NCBI GenBank assembly: GCA_025464005.1
Contig: JAODBO010000040.1
Span: 1-64,000, forward strand
DNA length: 64,000 nucleotides
Reading direction: 5' to 3'
From: Acidimicrobiaceae bacterium
GTDB lineage: Bacteria; Actinomycetota; Acidimicrobiia; Acidimicrobiales; Bog-793
Shown here piece by piece: positions 56,656 through 64,000 of this stretch. Each line of letters starts with the position of its first letter. Within the stretch, counting starts at the first letter, position 1. The position numbers and the translations under genes were made by a program. The notes beneath the pieces are model-generated. The model was given only the letters and a program-made list of their open reading frames with translations, made no database searches and was not told the DNA's origin.

Positions 56656-57963
56656 ATGTCCGACGACCCCAGCCGATCCTTCTGCTTCGTGCACGCGGCC
56701 GATCTCCACCTCGACACACCGTTCAAGGGCGTCCACGAGACGGCGCCGTTCGTCGCCCGAGCGTTGCGCGAAGCATCTCTCGCGGCTTTCGACGCGATCG
56801 TCGACCTGGCACTGGAGCGGCGCGCCGCCTTCCTCGTGGTCGCTGGGGACATCTACGACGGTGCCGAGCGGGGCTTGCGCGCCCAGCTCCGCTTCCGGTC
56901 CGGCCTCGGCCGACTCGCGGAGGCGGGCATCGCGAGCTTCGTCGTCCACGGCAACCACGACCCGGTCGCGGAGGGCTGGTCGGCCGTCCGCTCGTGGCCG
57001 GACGGCGTGACCGTGTTCGAGCCCGAGACGGTCCGAGTCGTACCCGTCCTGCGCGACGGCATCGCAATCGCGACCGTCCAGGGCATCAGTTACGCGAAGC
57101 GCGAGACGACCGAGAACCTCGCGCTCCGCTTCGCGCGGCCTGACGGTCCGGGCGTGCATGTCGGTCTGCTCCACTGCAACGTCCAGGGAGCGGCTCAGGG
57201 ATACGCCGACTACAGCCCCTGCACCCTCGACGATCTCCGGCGGGCACGGCTCGACTACTGGGCGCTCGGCCATATCCATCAGCACGGCGTGCTCGCAGTG
57301 GGCGACGGACCGGGAGAGCCGTACGTCGTGTACGCCGGCAACAGCCAGGCCCGCAGCCCGCGCCTCAGCGAACGTGGCCCGAAGGGAGCGGTCGTCGTCC
57401 ACGTGGCGGCGGGGCGGGTCGAGCGGGTCGAGCCCGTCGCGTGCGACAAGGTCCGATTCGACGAGATCGACTGCGCCATCGACGACCTGGTCGGACTCGA
57501 GGACGTCGAGGATCGCCTGCTCGGTCGAGCGGACGACCTGCTTGTGGCCGCAGACGGCAGGTCGCTCGTGCTGCGGGCGCGACTTGGCGGGCGAGGCCAG
57601 CTGCACGAGGAGCTTGCCCGTCCCGGCACGCTCGAAGGCCTGCTCCGCCACCTGCGGGACGCGGCGGGATCGCCGGCTCGCTTTTGCTGGTGGGACGCCA
57701 TCGAGGACGCGACCGCTCCGGACCTCGATCTCGACGCCGTGCGGGTCCGGGGCGACTTCTCCTCCGACCTGCTCCAGCTGGCCGAGGCGATCGCAGGCGA
57801 TCCGGTCGCCAGTTCCGCGCTCGGCGACGAGCTCGTCGGAGCGGCCCCGCGCCTGCTCTCGCGTGATGTCGCGGGCCTCGTAGGCGATCCGGGCCGTCTG
57901 CGCGAGCTCCTCGGCGCGGCGACGACCCTTGCGCTCGACGAGCTGGCGAGCAGCGACGGATGA
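56656..57963 (+). CDS. SbcD/YhaO-like metallophosphoesterase (DNA repair exonuclease)
   Basis: A 435-aa calcineurin-like phosphoesterase. The metal-binding motifs are FVHAADLHLD (Asp17 and His19), VVAGDIYDGAERG, VVHGNHDP, LLHCNV and LGHIHQHG, the Mre11/SbcD order. The C-terminal part is a capping domain. Its stop overlaps the start of the ATPase gene (ATGA), a pair like yhaO-yhaN in Firmicutes or sbcD-sbcC. It is expected to process DNA ends or hairpins. It is divergent from the GT39-like gene. Confidence 0.9.
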   Translation: MSDDPSRSFCFVHAADLHLDTPFKGVHETAPFVARALREASLAAFDAIVDLALERRAAFLVVAGDIYDGAERGLRAQLRFRSGLGRLAEAGIASFVVHGNHDPVAEGWSAVRSWPDGVTVFEPETVRVVPVLRDGIAIATVQGISYAKRETTENLALRFARPDGPGVHVGLLHCNVQGAAQGYADYSPCTLDDLRRARLDYWALGHIHQHGVLAVGDGPGEPYVVYAGNSQARSPRLSERGPKGAVVVHVAAGRVERVEPVACDKVRFDEIDCAIDDLVGLEDVEDRLLGRADDLLVAADGRSLVLRARLGGRGQLHEELARPGTLEGLLRHLRDAAGSPARFCWWDAIEDATAPDLDLDAVRVRGDFSSDLLQLAEAIAGDPVASSALGDELVGAAPRLLSRDVAGLVGDPGRLRELLGAATTLALDELASSDG

Positions 57964-60833
57964 GGTTCTCCAGCTGGCGGGTCGACGGCTACGGCGTGCT
58001 CGCGGAGCATCGCGTGGACGATCTGCCCGACGGCCTCTCGATCGTGCATGGGCCCAACGAGGCCGGAAAGTCCACGCTTCTCGACTTCATCCGCGGCGTG
58101 CTGTTCGGCTTCCCCGATCGTCGTCACCGCAGGCCGATGCACGAGCCGCTACGCGGGGGGCGCCACGGCGGCGCCATCGGGCTGGTCGACGCCGAAGGGT
58201 GCCCGTGGCTGCTCGAGCGCTACGCCGGGACCCGCTCCCCCACGCTGAGCGCTCCGGACGGCTCGCTCGCAGGCGACGGTGAGCTGCGCCGGCTGCTCGG
58301 AGGAGCCGACGCCGAGGTGTTCCGGAGTGTGTTCGCCTTCGGCCTCGGCGAGCTCGCGTCGCTCGACACCCTCGAGCGGGACGAGGTCCGGGAGCTCGTG
58401 TTCTCGGCCGGCGTCCTCGGCGCCGGCCGCTCCGCGACCAAGGCCGTCCGCTCGCTCGTCGAGCGTCAGGGCGCGATCGTGCGGCCCCGCCAGCAGGACG
58501 CCTTGGCCAATCGGCTGCGCAAGCGGCTGGACGAGCTGGACGGCGAGCGCCGTTCCCTGCGGACCGAGGCCTCCGAGTACCCCTCACGTGCCCGCTCGAG
58601 CGAGCTGCTCGCAGGCGAGGCCGGCGTGGCTCGTGACGCCACCGAGCAGATCCGCATGCGCGTCGCCGACATGGAACGCATCGAGAGCGGCTGGCCCGTC
58701 TGGCTCAGGCGGACCGGGGCCCTCGCGTCGCTCGCCCGACTGCCGGAGCTGGACGCGTGGTCCTCAACCCTGCTCGAGCAGGAGGGGTCGGTGAGCCTGC
58801 TCGCGAGGGAGCGCTCGGGTCACGACGAGCGAGTCCGGCGCCACGCCAACCTGCTCGCCGAGCTGGACGGCATCGAGCGGGAGATCTCGGTCGCCCTCGG
58901 TGAGCTCGGGCACGGGCTCGATATCGGCGACGTGCTCGGCGCGGAGGCCGGGATCGAGATCCGAGCGCGGGTGGACGAGCTCGCCGAGCGCGAGCCTGAG
59001 CTCAAGGTGCTCGCTCGCACGGCCAGCGAGGATCGCGCCCGAGCCGGCGTCGTGCTCGCGGACTGCACGAAACAGTGCAACGCCGCTCCCCCGACAGCTC
59101 CGGGTGGCCCGGCGCCCGCCGCGATCCTCGAGGCCGCGGCGCGCGATCTCCACGAGCTGCGTCAGCTCGTGGAGATGCGTGACCGCCTCGCGGCCGAGCG
59201 CGCGACCGCCGAGCAGACAGAGCGGCTCGCACGCCTCGCGGCGCCGAGATCGCACCTCGCGCTCACCCAGGCCCGGGCGCTCGGGGTCATCCTCCTCGTG
59301 CTCGCGTGCGCGCTCGCCGGGGCGGCCGCCTTCTCCAGCGCCGGCCGCTCGCCGGCGTTCCCACTCCTGCTCGCCGGCGTGGCGGCGATCCTGCTCGCCC
59401 TCGCCGTCGTGATGTTTCGCTCGGCAACCCATCGCAGCGAGACGACCGATCCAGCGCAGGCCTCATCTGGCGCAATGGGCGCGCAAGGTCCGCTCGTCGA
59501 GCTCGAGCGGCTCAGCGGCCGTATCGGCGAGCTGGCGGACGGCCTCGGGCTGGCGGTTGCACCGAGCGCGGCCGAGGTGACGGCCGCGCTTTCGCGCAAC
59601 GAGGCCGACCAGGCCGAGCGCCGACGGCTCGACGGCCTCGAACGAGCGGTCGAGGTCGCCGCCGAGCGGGTGGACGACGCCGAGCAGCGCCTCTTGATGC
59701 AGCGGGAGGCGATGGCGGAGGTGCGCGAGGAGGTTGCCGCGATCACGCGCTCCCTCGGGCTCAAGGGCGAACTCAGCGCACTCTCGTTGGTCAAGGTGCT
59801 TTCCCGCTTCGACAAGCTACGGGAGCTCGACGAGTCGCGCACCCGGCTCGAGGCGTCGACCCGACCGCTCGCCGAGGACATCGCGGGCTACGAGGAGCAG
59901 GTGGCCTCCGTGGCGGCCGAGCTCGACGAGCACGACACGACGCGGCTCATCGAGGCGGACGGAGCGAGAGGCCACGACGTCGTCGCCACCGTGGACCTGC
60001 TCGAGCGGCGACTCGCCGAGCTGCTCGCCCGCGAGGCGAGCCGCTCGGGCTACGAGCAGGCGGTCGCGGACGCCGACTCAGAGCTCGCCCGGATGCTCGG
60101 CGGCGCCAAGGACGCGGACCGTCTGCGCGCCGAGCTCGAGCTCGGCGACGTCGTGGCGTGGCAGGCGGAGCGGGCCGCCCTCGAGCGTGAGCTCGCCGAG
60201 TCCGCCGCCCGCTTCGAGACCTTGCTACGCGACGAGCGCGATGCGCAGCGTGCCCTCGAGGAGCTCGAGTCCTCGGCGCGCCTCGCCGAGATCGAGCTCG
60301 AGATCTCCGAGGCCGAGGCGGAGCTCGCCAGCGCGATGGAGCAGTACGCCGTGCTCGGGATCGCCCGCTCGCTGCTCGAGCAGACCCTCCGACGCTACGA
60401 GCGCGAGCGCCAGCCCGCCGTCGTGGCCAGGGCAGGAATGCTCTTCGACACCGTCACCGAGGGCCGCTACGTCCAGCTTGTGGCCCGCGCGGACGGTGAC
60501 GGGGGCCGCAGTCACGGCATATGGGCGATGTCGTCGTCCGGCGAGAGGATCGACTCGGGCGAGCTCAGTCGCGGCACCGCCGAGCAGCTGTATCTGTGCC
60601 TGCGTCTCGCGTTGGCGACGAGCTTCGCCGGCGGATCCGTGGCGTTGCCGCTCGTGCTCGACGACGTGCTCGTCAACTTCGACCCGGCGCGAGCGGCAGC
60701 CGTCGCCCGCGCCGTCGCCGAGGTCGCCGAGACCCATCAGGTCCTCGCGTTCACCTGCCATCCCCATGTCGTGGAGCTGCTCGCCGGCGCAGCGCCGTCC
60801 GCCCGAGTGGTCGAGCTTCCGCCCTCGCGCTGA
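57960..60833 (+). CDS. YhaN-like (SbcC/Rad50-type) coiled-coil ATPase
   Basis: A 957-aa ATPase. Walker A is GPNEAGKSTLLD (residues 31-42) and the Rad50-type N-lobe is present (FPDRRHRRPMHEPLRGG). A long coiled coil is interrupted near residues 438-483 by a hydrophobic stretch (LGVILLVLACALAGAAAFSS, then LLLAGVAAILLALAVVMF) that could be a membrane anchor or hairpin. The C-lobe has the signature LSRGTAEQLYLCLRLALATS and Walker B LPLVLDDVLVNFDP. It is the partner of the upstream nuclease. A membrane-tethered DNA-end processing complex is unusual for this family and is inferred. Confidence 0.88.
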   Translation: MRFSSWRVDGYGVLAEHRVDDLPDGLSIVHGPNEAGKSTLLDFIRGVLFGFPDRRHRRPMHEPLRGGRHGGAIGLVDAEGCPWLLERYAGTRSPTLSAPDGSLAGDGELRRLLGGADAEVFRSVFAFGLGELASLDTLERDEVRELVFSAGVLGAGRSATKAVRSLVERQGAIVRPRQQDALANRLRKRLDELDGERRSLRTEASEYPSRARSSELLAGEAGVARDATEQIRMRVADMERIESGWPVWLRRTGALASLARLPELDAWSSTLLEQEGSVSLLARERSGHDERVRRHANLLAELDGIEREISVALGELGHGLDIGDVLGAEAGIEIRARVDELAEREPELKVLARTASEDRARAGVVLADCTKQCNAAPPTAPGGPAPAAILEAAARDLHELRQLVEMRDRLAAERATAEQTERLARLAAPRSHLALTQARALGVILLVLACALAGAAAFSSAGRSPAFPLLLAGVAAILLALAVVMFRSATHRSETTDPAQASSGAMGAQGPLVELERLSGRIGELADGLGLAVAPSAAEVTAALSRNEADQAERRRLDGLERAVEVAAERVDDAEQRLLMQREAMAEVREEVAAITRSLGLKGELSALSLVKVLSRFDKLRELDESRTRLEASTRPLAEDIAGYEEQVASVAAELDEHDTTRLIEADGARGHDVVATVDLLERRLAELLAREASRSGYEQAVADADSELARMLGGAKDADRLRAELELGDVVAWQAERAALERELAESAARFETLLRDERDAQRALEELESSARLAEIELEISEAEAELASAMEQYAVLGIARSLLEQTLRRYERERQPAVVARAGMLFDTVTEGRYVQLVARADGDGGRSHGIWAMSSSGERIDSGELSRGTAEQLYLCLRLALATSFAGGSVALPLVLDDVLVNFDPARAAAVARAVAEVAETHQVLAFTCHPHVVELLAGAAPSARVVELPPSR

Positions 60834-60888
60834 TTCGCGAGGTCCGAGCGCTCCGAACGGCTAGCGGAGCGCCGCAGCTCGTCGGCGA

Positions 60889-61482
60889 TCACGCCGCAGC
60901 GTCCCAGGCCGTCGTCGCGTCCTCCCAGCCGGTGGCGACGATGACGAAGGTCAAGAAGGTGAGCACGTGCACGCTCGTGCACCACAGGCAGATCGCCCGG
61001 ATCTCGAAGAGCTCGGCGTAGACGAGGTAGAAGACGAAGCCGATCCCGACGACGCTCATCGCGAGGCGCGCCGGCGCGACGTAGCGGTGGGGAGTCCGCC
61101 ACGCCCAGGGCAGGGAGAGGACCAGCATCGGCGCGAAGAACAACAGCCCGAGCACGGCGACCGGCACGCCGAAGACGACGGACTCCTTGCTCGTCGTGAC
61201 CGCCAGGCAGTTGATGGCCCCGCCCCCCAAGGGGCAGGTCAGACCCAGGGACCCGGTGTAGTGCTCGTAGGTCAGGTAGCTCGCGACGGCGAGGCCGAGG
61301 AGACTGATGACGGTCGTCGCGATCGAGCGCCACGGCGTCCCCGGAGCTACAGCGGCAGGTGCGCGCCCGTCGGCGCGAGGCCGTGGACGGGCCCGGCGCG
61401 CGACCGGCCGGCGGCGTGTCGGGGCCGGTGCGACGGGGACGGGGACCTTGCGGCCGCGCTCGGACGTCTTGGGCTTCGACAC
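60889..61482 (-). CDS. Vitamin K epoxide reductase (VKOR) family protein
   Basis: A 197-aa membrane protein. After a basic Pro-rich N-terminus come four to five helices. The loop cysteines Cys83 and Cys92 (LTCPLGGGAINCLAV) and the active-site CLWC (Cys165, Cys168) are those of VKOR. The enzyme reoxidises the periplasmic or extracytoplasmic thiol-disulfide partner using menaquinone. GTG 61482 is the start because the frame before it overlaps the neighbouring DUF929 gene. It lies 11 bp after that gene, whose CPYC protein is its likely redox partner. No fused Trx domain is seen. Confidence 0.9.
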   Translation of the reverse strand: MSKPKTSERGRKVPVPVAPAPTRRRPVARRARPRPRADGRAPAAVAPGTPWRSIATTVISLLGLAVASYLTYEHYTGSLGLTCPLGGGAINCLAVTTSKESVVFGVPVAVLGLLFFAPMLVLSLPWAWRTPHRYVAPARLAMSVVGIGFVFYLVYAELFEIRAICLWCTSVHVLTFLTFVIVATGWEDATTAWDAAA

Positions 61483-61493
61483 GGGGAAAGCGG

Positions 61494-62585
61494 TCAGCTC
61501 ACGGGTTTGGCTGCCGAGAGGACCTTCGCAGCAGCCTTCACGCCCGGCGACGCGCACACCGATGCAGGCTTGCCGCCGTCGAGGGAGCAGATTCCCGCGC
61601 TGATGTAATTGGCCTCGGCGATGAAGATGCTGGCTTCGATCGCCTTGCCCACGGCGGAGGACGGGTCACTGAGTGCCGCCGCGATGGCGGCACGCCCCGG
61701 ACCTCCGTTGTTGAGCACGCCGGAGCTGGCGAACAGGTTGGCCATCGCGGCGGGGTCACCTGCCGAGACGTACTTGTTGCCGATATCGAGGAACGGGATG
61801 CCTGCCGACGCGGCCGGGTTGAACGGCTTCGCCGGCGTCGTACCGGACCCGTCGTACTTGGTGTACAGGGCGTTTACGGAGTTGGGAGCCGTCTGGAAGG
61901 GGTTTTGCAGCCGGTCCGCTGTCTCGTAGGGAGCGAACGAGACGTACTTGCTCGAGTACGTCGAGCCCACGAAGCTGAAGGTCGGGATGTCCCCGTCGGT
62001 GTTCGCCGAGGAGATCTCCTTCAAACCGGTGAAGGTGCCGAAACGGTCGAGTGCCGTGACCATCGACCAGCGCATGAGCGCGCAGTACGGGCAGAACTCG
62101 CCGCCCACGTAGACGAACTGCGGCTCTCCTGCCAAGGTGAGCGAGGACTGGCCCGTCGTGACGGTGAACGGAGCAGGCAGGCCCGCCACGCCCACGGAGT
62201 CGAACGTCGACGCGGGTATCGAGGCTAGGACGGACGTGATCGATGCGGGCGCCGGGGCCGGATTGCGACCGGCCGCGGCCGCGGCTGACGCCGCGGACGT
62301 CTTCGGCGAGCTCGACGTGAGCTTCACGGCGACGAGCACGGCGATGAGCACCACCACGACGGCAACGGACGCCCACCCGATCCACGACGAGCTCTTCTTA
62401 CGGCTCCGCTCGTAGCGTCGAGCCGCACCGGCGGACTTGGCGTTGCGCGGACTCGGGGCCTGCCCGCCGAGCCGGCGGGGAGCGCCCGCACCGGCCCCGG
62501 ATCCTTGGGCCGCCTTGTCGGTCTGGGAGGCTCGGCCGGTGCCCTGGCCGGTCCGGCTACCGGTCGGTCTCTTCTGGCTTGCCAT
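61494..62585 (-). CDS. DUF929-family thioredoxin-fold membrane-anchored protein with CPYC site
   Basis: A 363-aa protein. The cytoplasmic N-terminus (1-67) is basic and Gly/Ala-rich and one membrane segment follows (WIGWASVAVVVVLIAVLVAV, about 68-88). The extracytoplasmic domain carries EFCPYCALMRWSM (Cys165-Pro-Tyr-Cys168), a thioredoxin-like active site. The rest matches DUF929 (FSFVGSTYSSKYVSFAPYET, ANYISAGICSLDGGKPASVC). With the VKOR gene downstream it would form a disulfide-bond-forming pair outside the cytoplasm. Ala/Ser/Thr-rich linker at about 90-115. Confidence 0.85.
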   Translation of the reverse strand: MASQKRPTGSRTGQGTGRASQTDKAAQGSGAGAGAPRRLGGQAPSPRNAKSAGAARRYERSRKKSSSWIGWASVAVVVVLIAVLVAVKLTSSSPKTSAASAAAAAGRNPAPAPASITSVLASIPASTFDSVGVAGLPAPFTVTTGQSSLTLAGEPQFVYVGGEFCPYCALMRWSMVTALDRFGTFTGLKEISSANTDGDIPTFSFVGSTYSSKYVSFAPYETADRLQNPFQTAPNSVNALYTKYDGSGTTPAKPFNPAASAGIPFLDIGNKYVSAGDPAAMANLFASSGVLNNGGPGRAAIAAALSDPSSAVGKAIEASIFIAEANYISAGICSLDGGKPASVCASPGVKAAAKVLSAAKPVS

Positions 62586-62706
62586 CGGTTCGCGCTGCTC
62601 CCCTCGTCATACGACCCCGGCAGTGTACCGGGCCTTGCTGGGCGCCCACTGAGCGGGTGCCAGCTCGCGGGGTCCAGGGGTGAGGAGTTGCTCCTCTCGG
62701 GTCACG

Positions 62707-62756
62707 GTGTCATCCAGAAGTCAAAGTGTCATGCAGAAGTCAAAGTGTCATGCAGA
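62707..62756. repeat. Tandem 19-bp repeat, IS-end-like
   Basis: GTGTCATCCAGAAGTCAAA (62707-62725), GTGTCATGCAGAAGTCAAA (62726-62744) and a partial third GTGTCATGCAGA (62745-62756). The GTGTCATGCAGAAG unit is of the kind repeated at the ends of IS21-type elements. No transposase remains. The stop codon of the acetyltransferase lies within it. Confidence 0.6.
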
Positions 62757-63966
62757 ACGGGAGCGGATCGCAGTACAGCAGGGCGTCGAAGCGCTCGCAC
62801 GCACCCGCCACGTGCTCCTCGATCCGTCCCGCTCGACGCAGACCCGTCGTCCGGGAACCTCCGAGGTAGACGGCGGCGAGCGCGGAGGCGTCGCAGGTCA
62901 GATCGGGCTCCGCGGTGGCTCGCTCCACCCGGGCGGTGCCGTCGGGGGCCACCTCGAGCTCCAGTCGGCCGGCGTTCCAGGGGCAGAACGAGTCGACGAG
63001 CTCGACGATGACACGTCCAGCTCCGACATAGCGACGAGACCGGAGCGCTCCTGGCGCATCGACCAGCCGGAGCCAGGCCCCGTCCCGGGTCTCCAGGGTT
63101 TTCAGCGCCCGCGAGTCGACGAGCATGTCCCGGAGCGGCTCGTCGAGCGGCCGGGGACCTGTGCGTAGACCATCGGTGAGGTCGATGGCGAGGAGGAAGG
63201 CGAAAAGTCCTGCGTAGGCGGCGTCGCTCGTCGTGCAGCACTCGTCGAGCACCACCTCGCGGCGCCCACCTGCCGTCGGCAGGACGTCGTAGACCGCATA
63301 GCCGTCGATCGAGCCGCGCTCCTCGTACGCCGCGAGGAAGCGCACTGGCGCGCCGCTCTCGGGCGGCGGTGCGATCAGCTCCTCCCACCACCAGGCGGCT
63401 CTCGACAGCTCGCCGACCCGCTGGCGCCGGGCCTCGTCGAACACGACTGGGAAGGCCTCGGTCGCGTCCCTCGGCTCGAGCAGGAGGACGTTGCCACCCT
63501 CTGAGAGGGCGGTTCGCTCGCGAAGCGCTGCCCGGCTGCGATCGATCGCATACTTCGAGCTGTTCGTCGCCGGCCCGTAGCCGAAGCGCGAGTAGATCCC
63601 CGCTTCGCTCGCCTCGAGCACGACTGCGAGATCGCCGCGCTCGTGAGCCGCATCGAGGGTCCTTCGCATGAGCGCGGTGAGGATCCCCCGGCGGCGGTGC
63701 GTCGGCAGCACGGTCACGTCCGCCAGCGCCAGGGCCTGCACCTGAACAGGGCCGGGGAGCGTCAGCTCGACGCCGTAGGCGACACTCGTCCCCACGAGTG
63801 ACGGGCCGTCGAACGCCGCGAGCGTGCGAGAGGGGTCGAAGCCCGCGACGAACTGCTCTCGCTTCAGCTCGGTGGTCCGTTCGGCGAAGCTGGCCTCGAT
63901 GCACGCCAACAGCGGGTCGTACTCGTGCGGCTCCGGTGCGCGCACGCTGTGTAGGACGTTCGTCAC
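62740..63966 (-). CDS. Eis-like GNAT N-acetyltransferase, C-terminus replaced by a repeat
   Basis: A 408-aa acetyltransferase of the Eis type (two GNAT-like domains plus a SCP2-like C-terminal domain). The acetyl-CoA loop is VTVLPTHRRRGILTALMRRT, followed by VLEASEAGIYSRFGYGPATN, RDGAWLRLVDAPGALRSRRY and LELEVAPDGTARVERATAEP. Eis proteins acetylate aminoglycosides and protein lysines. The start is GTG 63966. The last residues (CMTL) and the stop are encoded by the tandem repeat, so the original C-terminal tail has probably been lost. Function could be kept, but the family usually ends in a residue needed for CoA-site closure. Confidence 0.85.
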   Translation of the reverse strand: MTNVLHSVRAPEPHEYDPLLACIEASFAERTTELKREQFVAGFDPSRTLAAFDGPSLVGTSVAYGVELTLPGPVQVQALALADVTVLPTHRRRGILTALMRRTLDAAHERGDLAVVLEASEAGIYSRFGYGPATNSSKYAIDRSRAALRERTALSEGGNVLLLEPRDATEAFPVVFDEARRQRVGELSRAAWWWEELIAPPPESGAPVRFLAAYEERGSIDGYAVYDVLPTAGGRREVVLDECCTTSDAAYAGLFAFLLAIDLTDGLRTGPRPLDEPLRDMLVDSRALKTLETRDGAWLRLVDAPGALRSRRYVGAGRVIVELVDSFCPWNAGRLELEVAPDGTARVERATAEPDLTCDASALAAVYLGGSRTTGLRRAGRIEEHVAGACERFDALLYCDPLPFCMTL

Positions 63967-64000
63967 CGGCGTGGCTCAGGCCGGGTCGGGGCCCGGCTTC

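Overview
The window is a 64 kb chromosomal segment of a high-GC actinobacterium. Three things point there: the F420 pathway (a CofC-type guanylyltransferase and an LLM-type flavin/F420 oxidoreductase), a mycothiol-dependent maleylpyruvate isomerase family protein, and the PafB/PafC WYL pair. A VKOR fused to no partner but beside a DUF929 thioredoxin-like protein, a HupB-type histone-like protein and many Thr-rich secreted proteins fit too. The class Acidimicrobiia is my best guess, but that is inference. GC-rich codon use produces very many antisense ORFs, which I have left out.

Layout. 0.3-4.8 kb (lower GC than the rest): a 1425-aa DUF4011/superfamily I helicase/Vsr-like nuclease with a small ribbon-helix-helix gene in front of it, a plausible anti-phage module. 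5.1-7.4 kb: tRNA-Gly, dut, orn and an LLM oxidoreductase. 7.4-11.3 kb: a signalling hub of two NarL-type response regulators, a stand-alone receiver and a PAS/HPK7 kinase, with a perfect 28-bp palindrome in the divergent promoter region. 11.3-14.8 kb: pdxH, a DUF6629-like membrane protein, a tam-like methyltransferase, an MDMPI protein and a Rho-N-like small protein. 14.9-17.3 kb: a gene graveyard (TPP-enzyme and PIN-domain remnants, a vapBC pair with a third overlapping small ORF, an inverted-repeat-flanked DUF6788 fragment) ending at tRNA-Val. 17.4-24.1 kb: housekeeping genes (lipoprotein, glutamate dehydrogenase, DMT transporter, rnhB, gpsA, cofC, LmbE deacetylase, HU).

24.3-28.1 kb: a VirD4-like coupling protein facing a MobF relaxase, with no other conjugation genes. 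28.2-34.5 kb: pafBC, typA, then the tdh-kbl threonine-degradation operon. 34.5-46.9 kb: cell-envelope genes, namely a YbhN-like membrane protein with a lipoprotein, a SpoIID-type protein, a Wzm/Wzt polysaccharide exporter and several GT4 glycosyltransferases, one of them a tandem fusion. 47.1-50.6 kb: two tandem secreted beta-propeller paralogues. 50.5-53.2 kb: clpP, tRNA-Leu, a decayed stretch, and a lipoprotein alpha/beta-hydrolase lacking its nucleophile and histidine. 53.2-56.5 kb: a class III aminotransferase and a GT39-like membrane protein. 56.7-60.8 kb: an SbcD/YhaO-like nuclease with a YhaN-like ATPase. 60.9-62.6 kb: VKOR plus DUF929, an oxidative-folding pair. 62.7-64 kb: an Eis-like acetyltransferase whose stop codon lies in a tandem repeat that resembles an IS end.

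Many neighbouring genes are joined by 4-bp ATGA or GTGA overlaps (vapB-vapC-small ORF, gdh-DMT, gpsA-rnhB, pafB-pafC, tdh-kbl, ybhN-lipoprotein, two glycosyltransferases, sbcD-yhaN), so translational coupling is a general habit of this genome.
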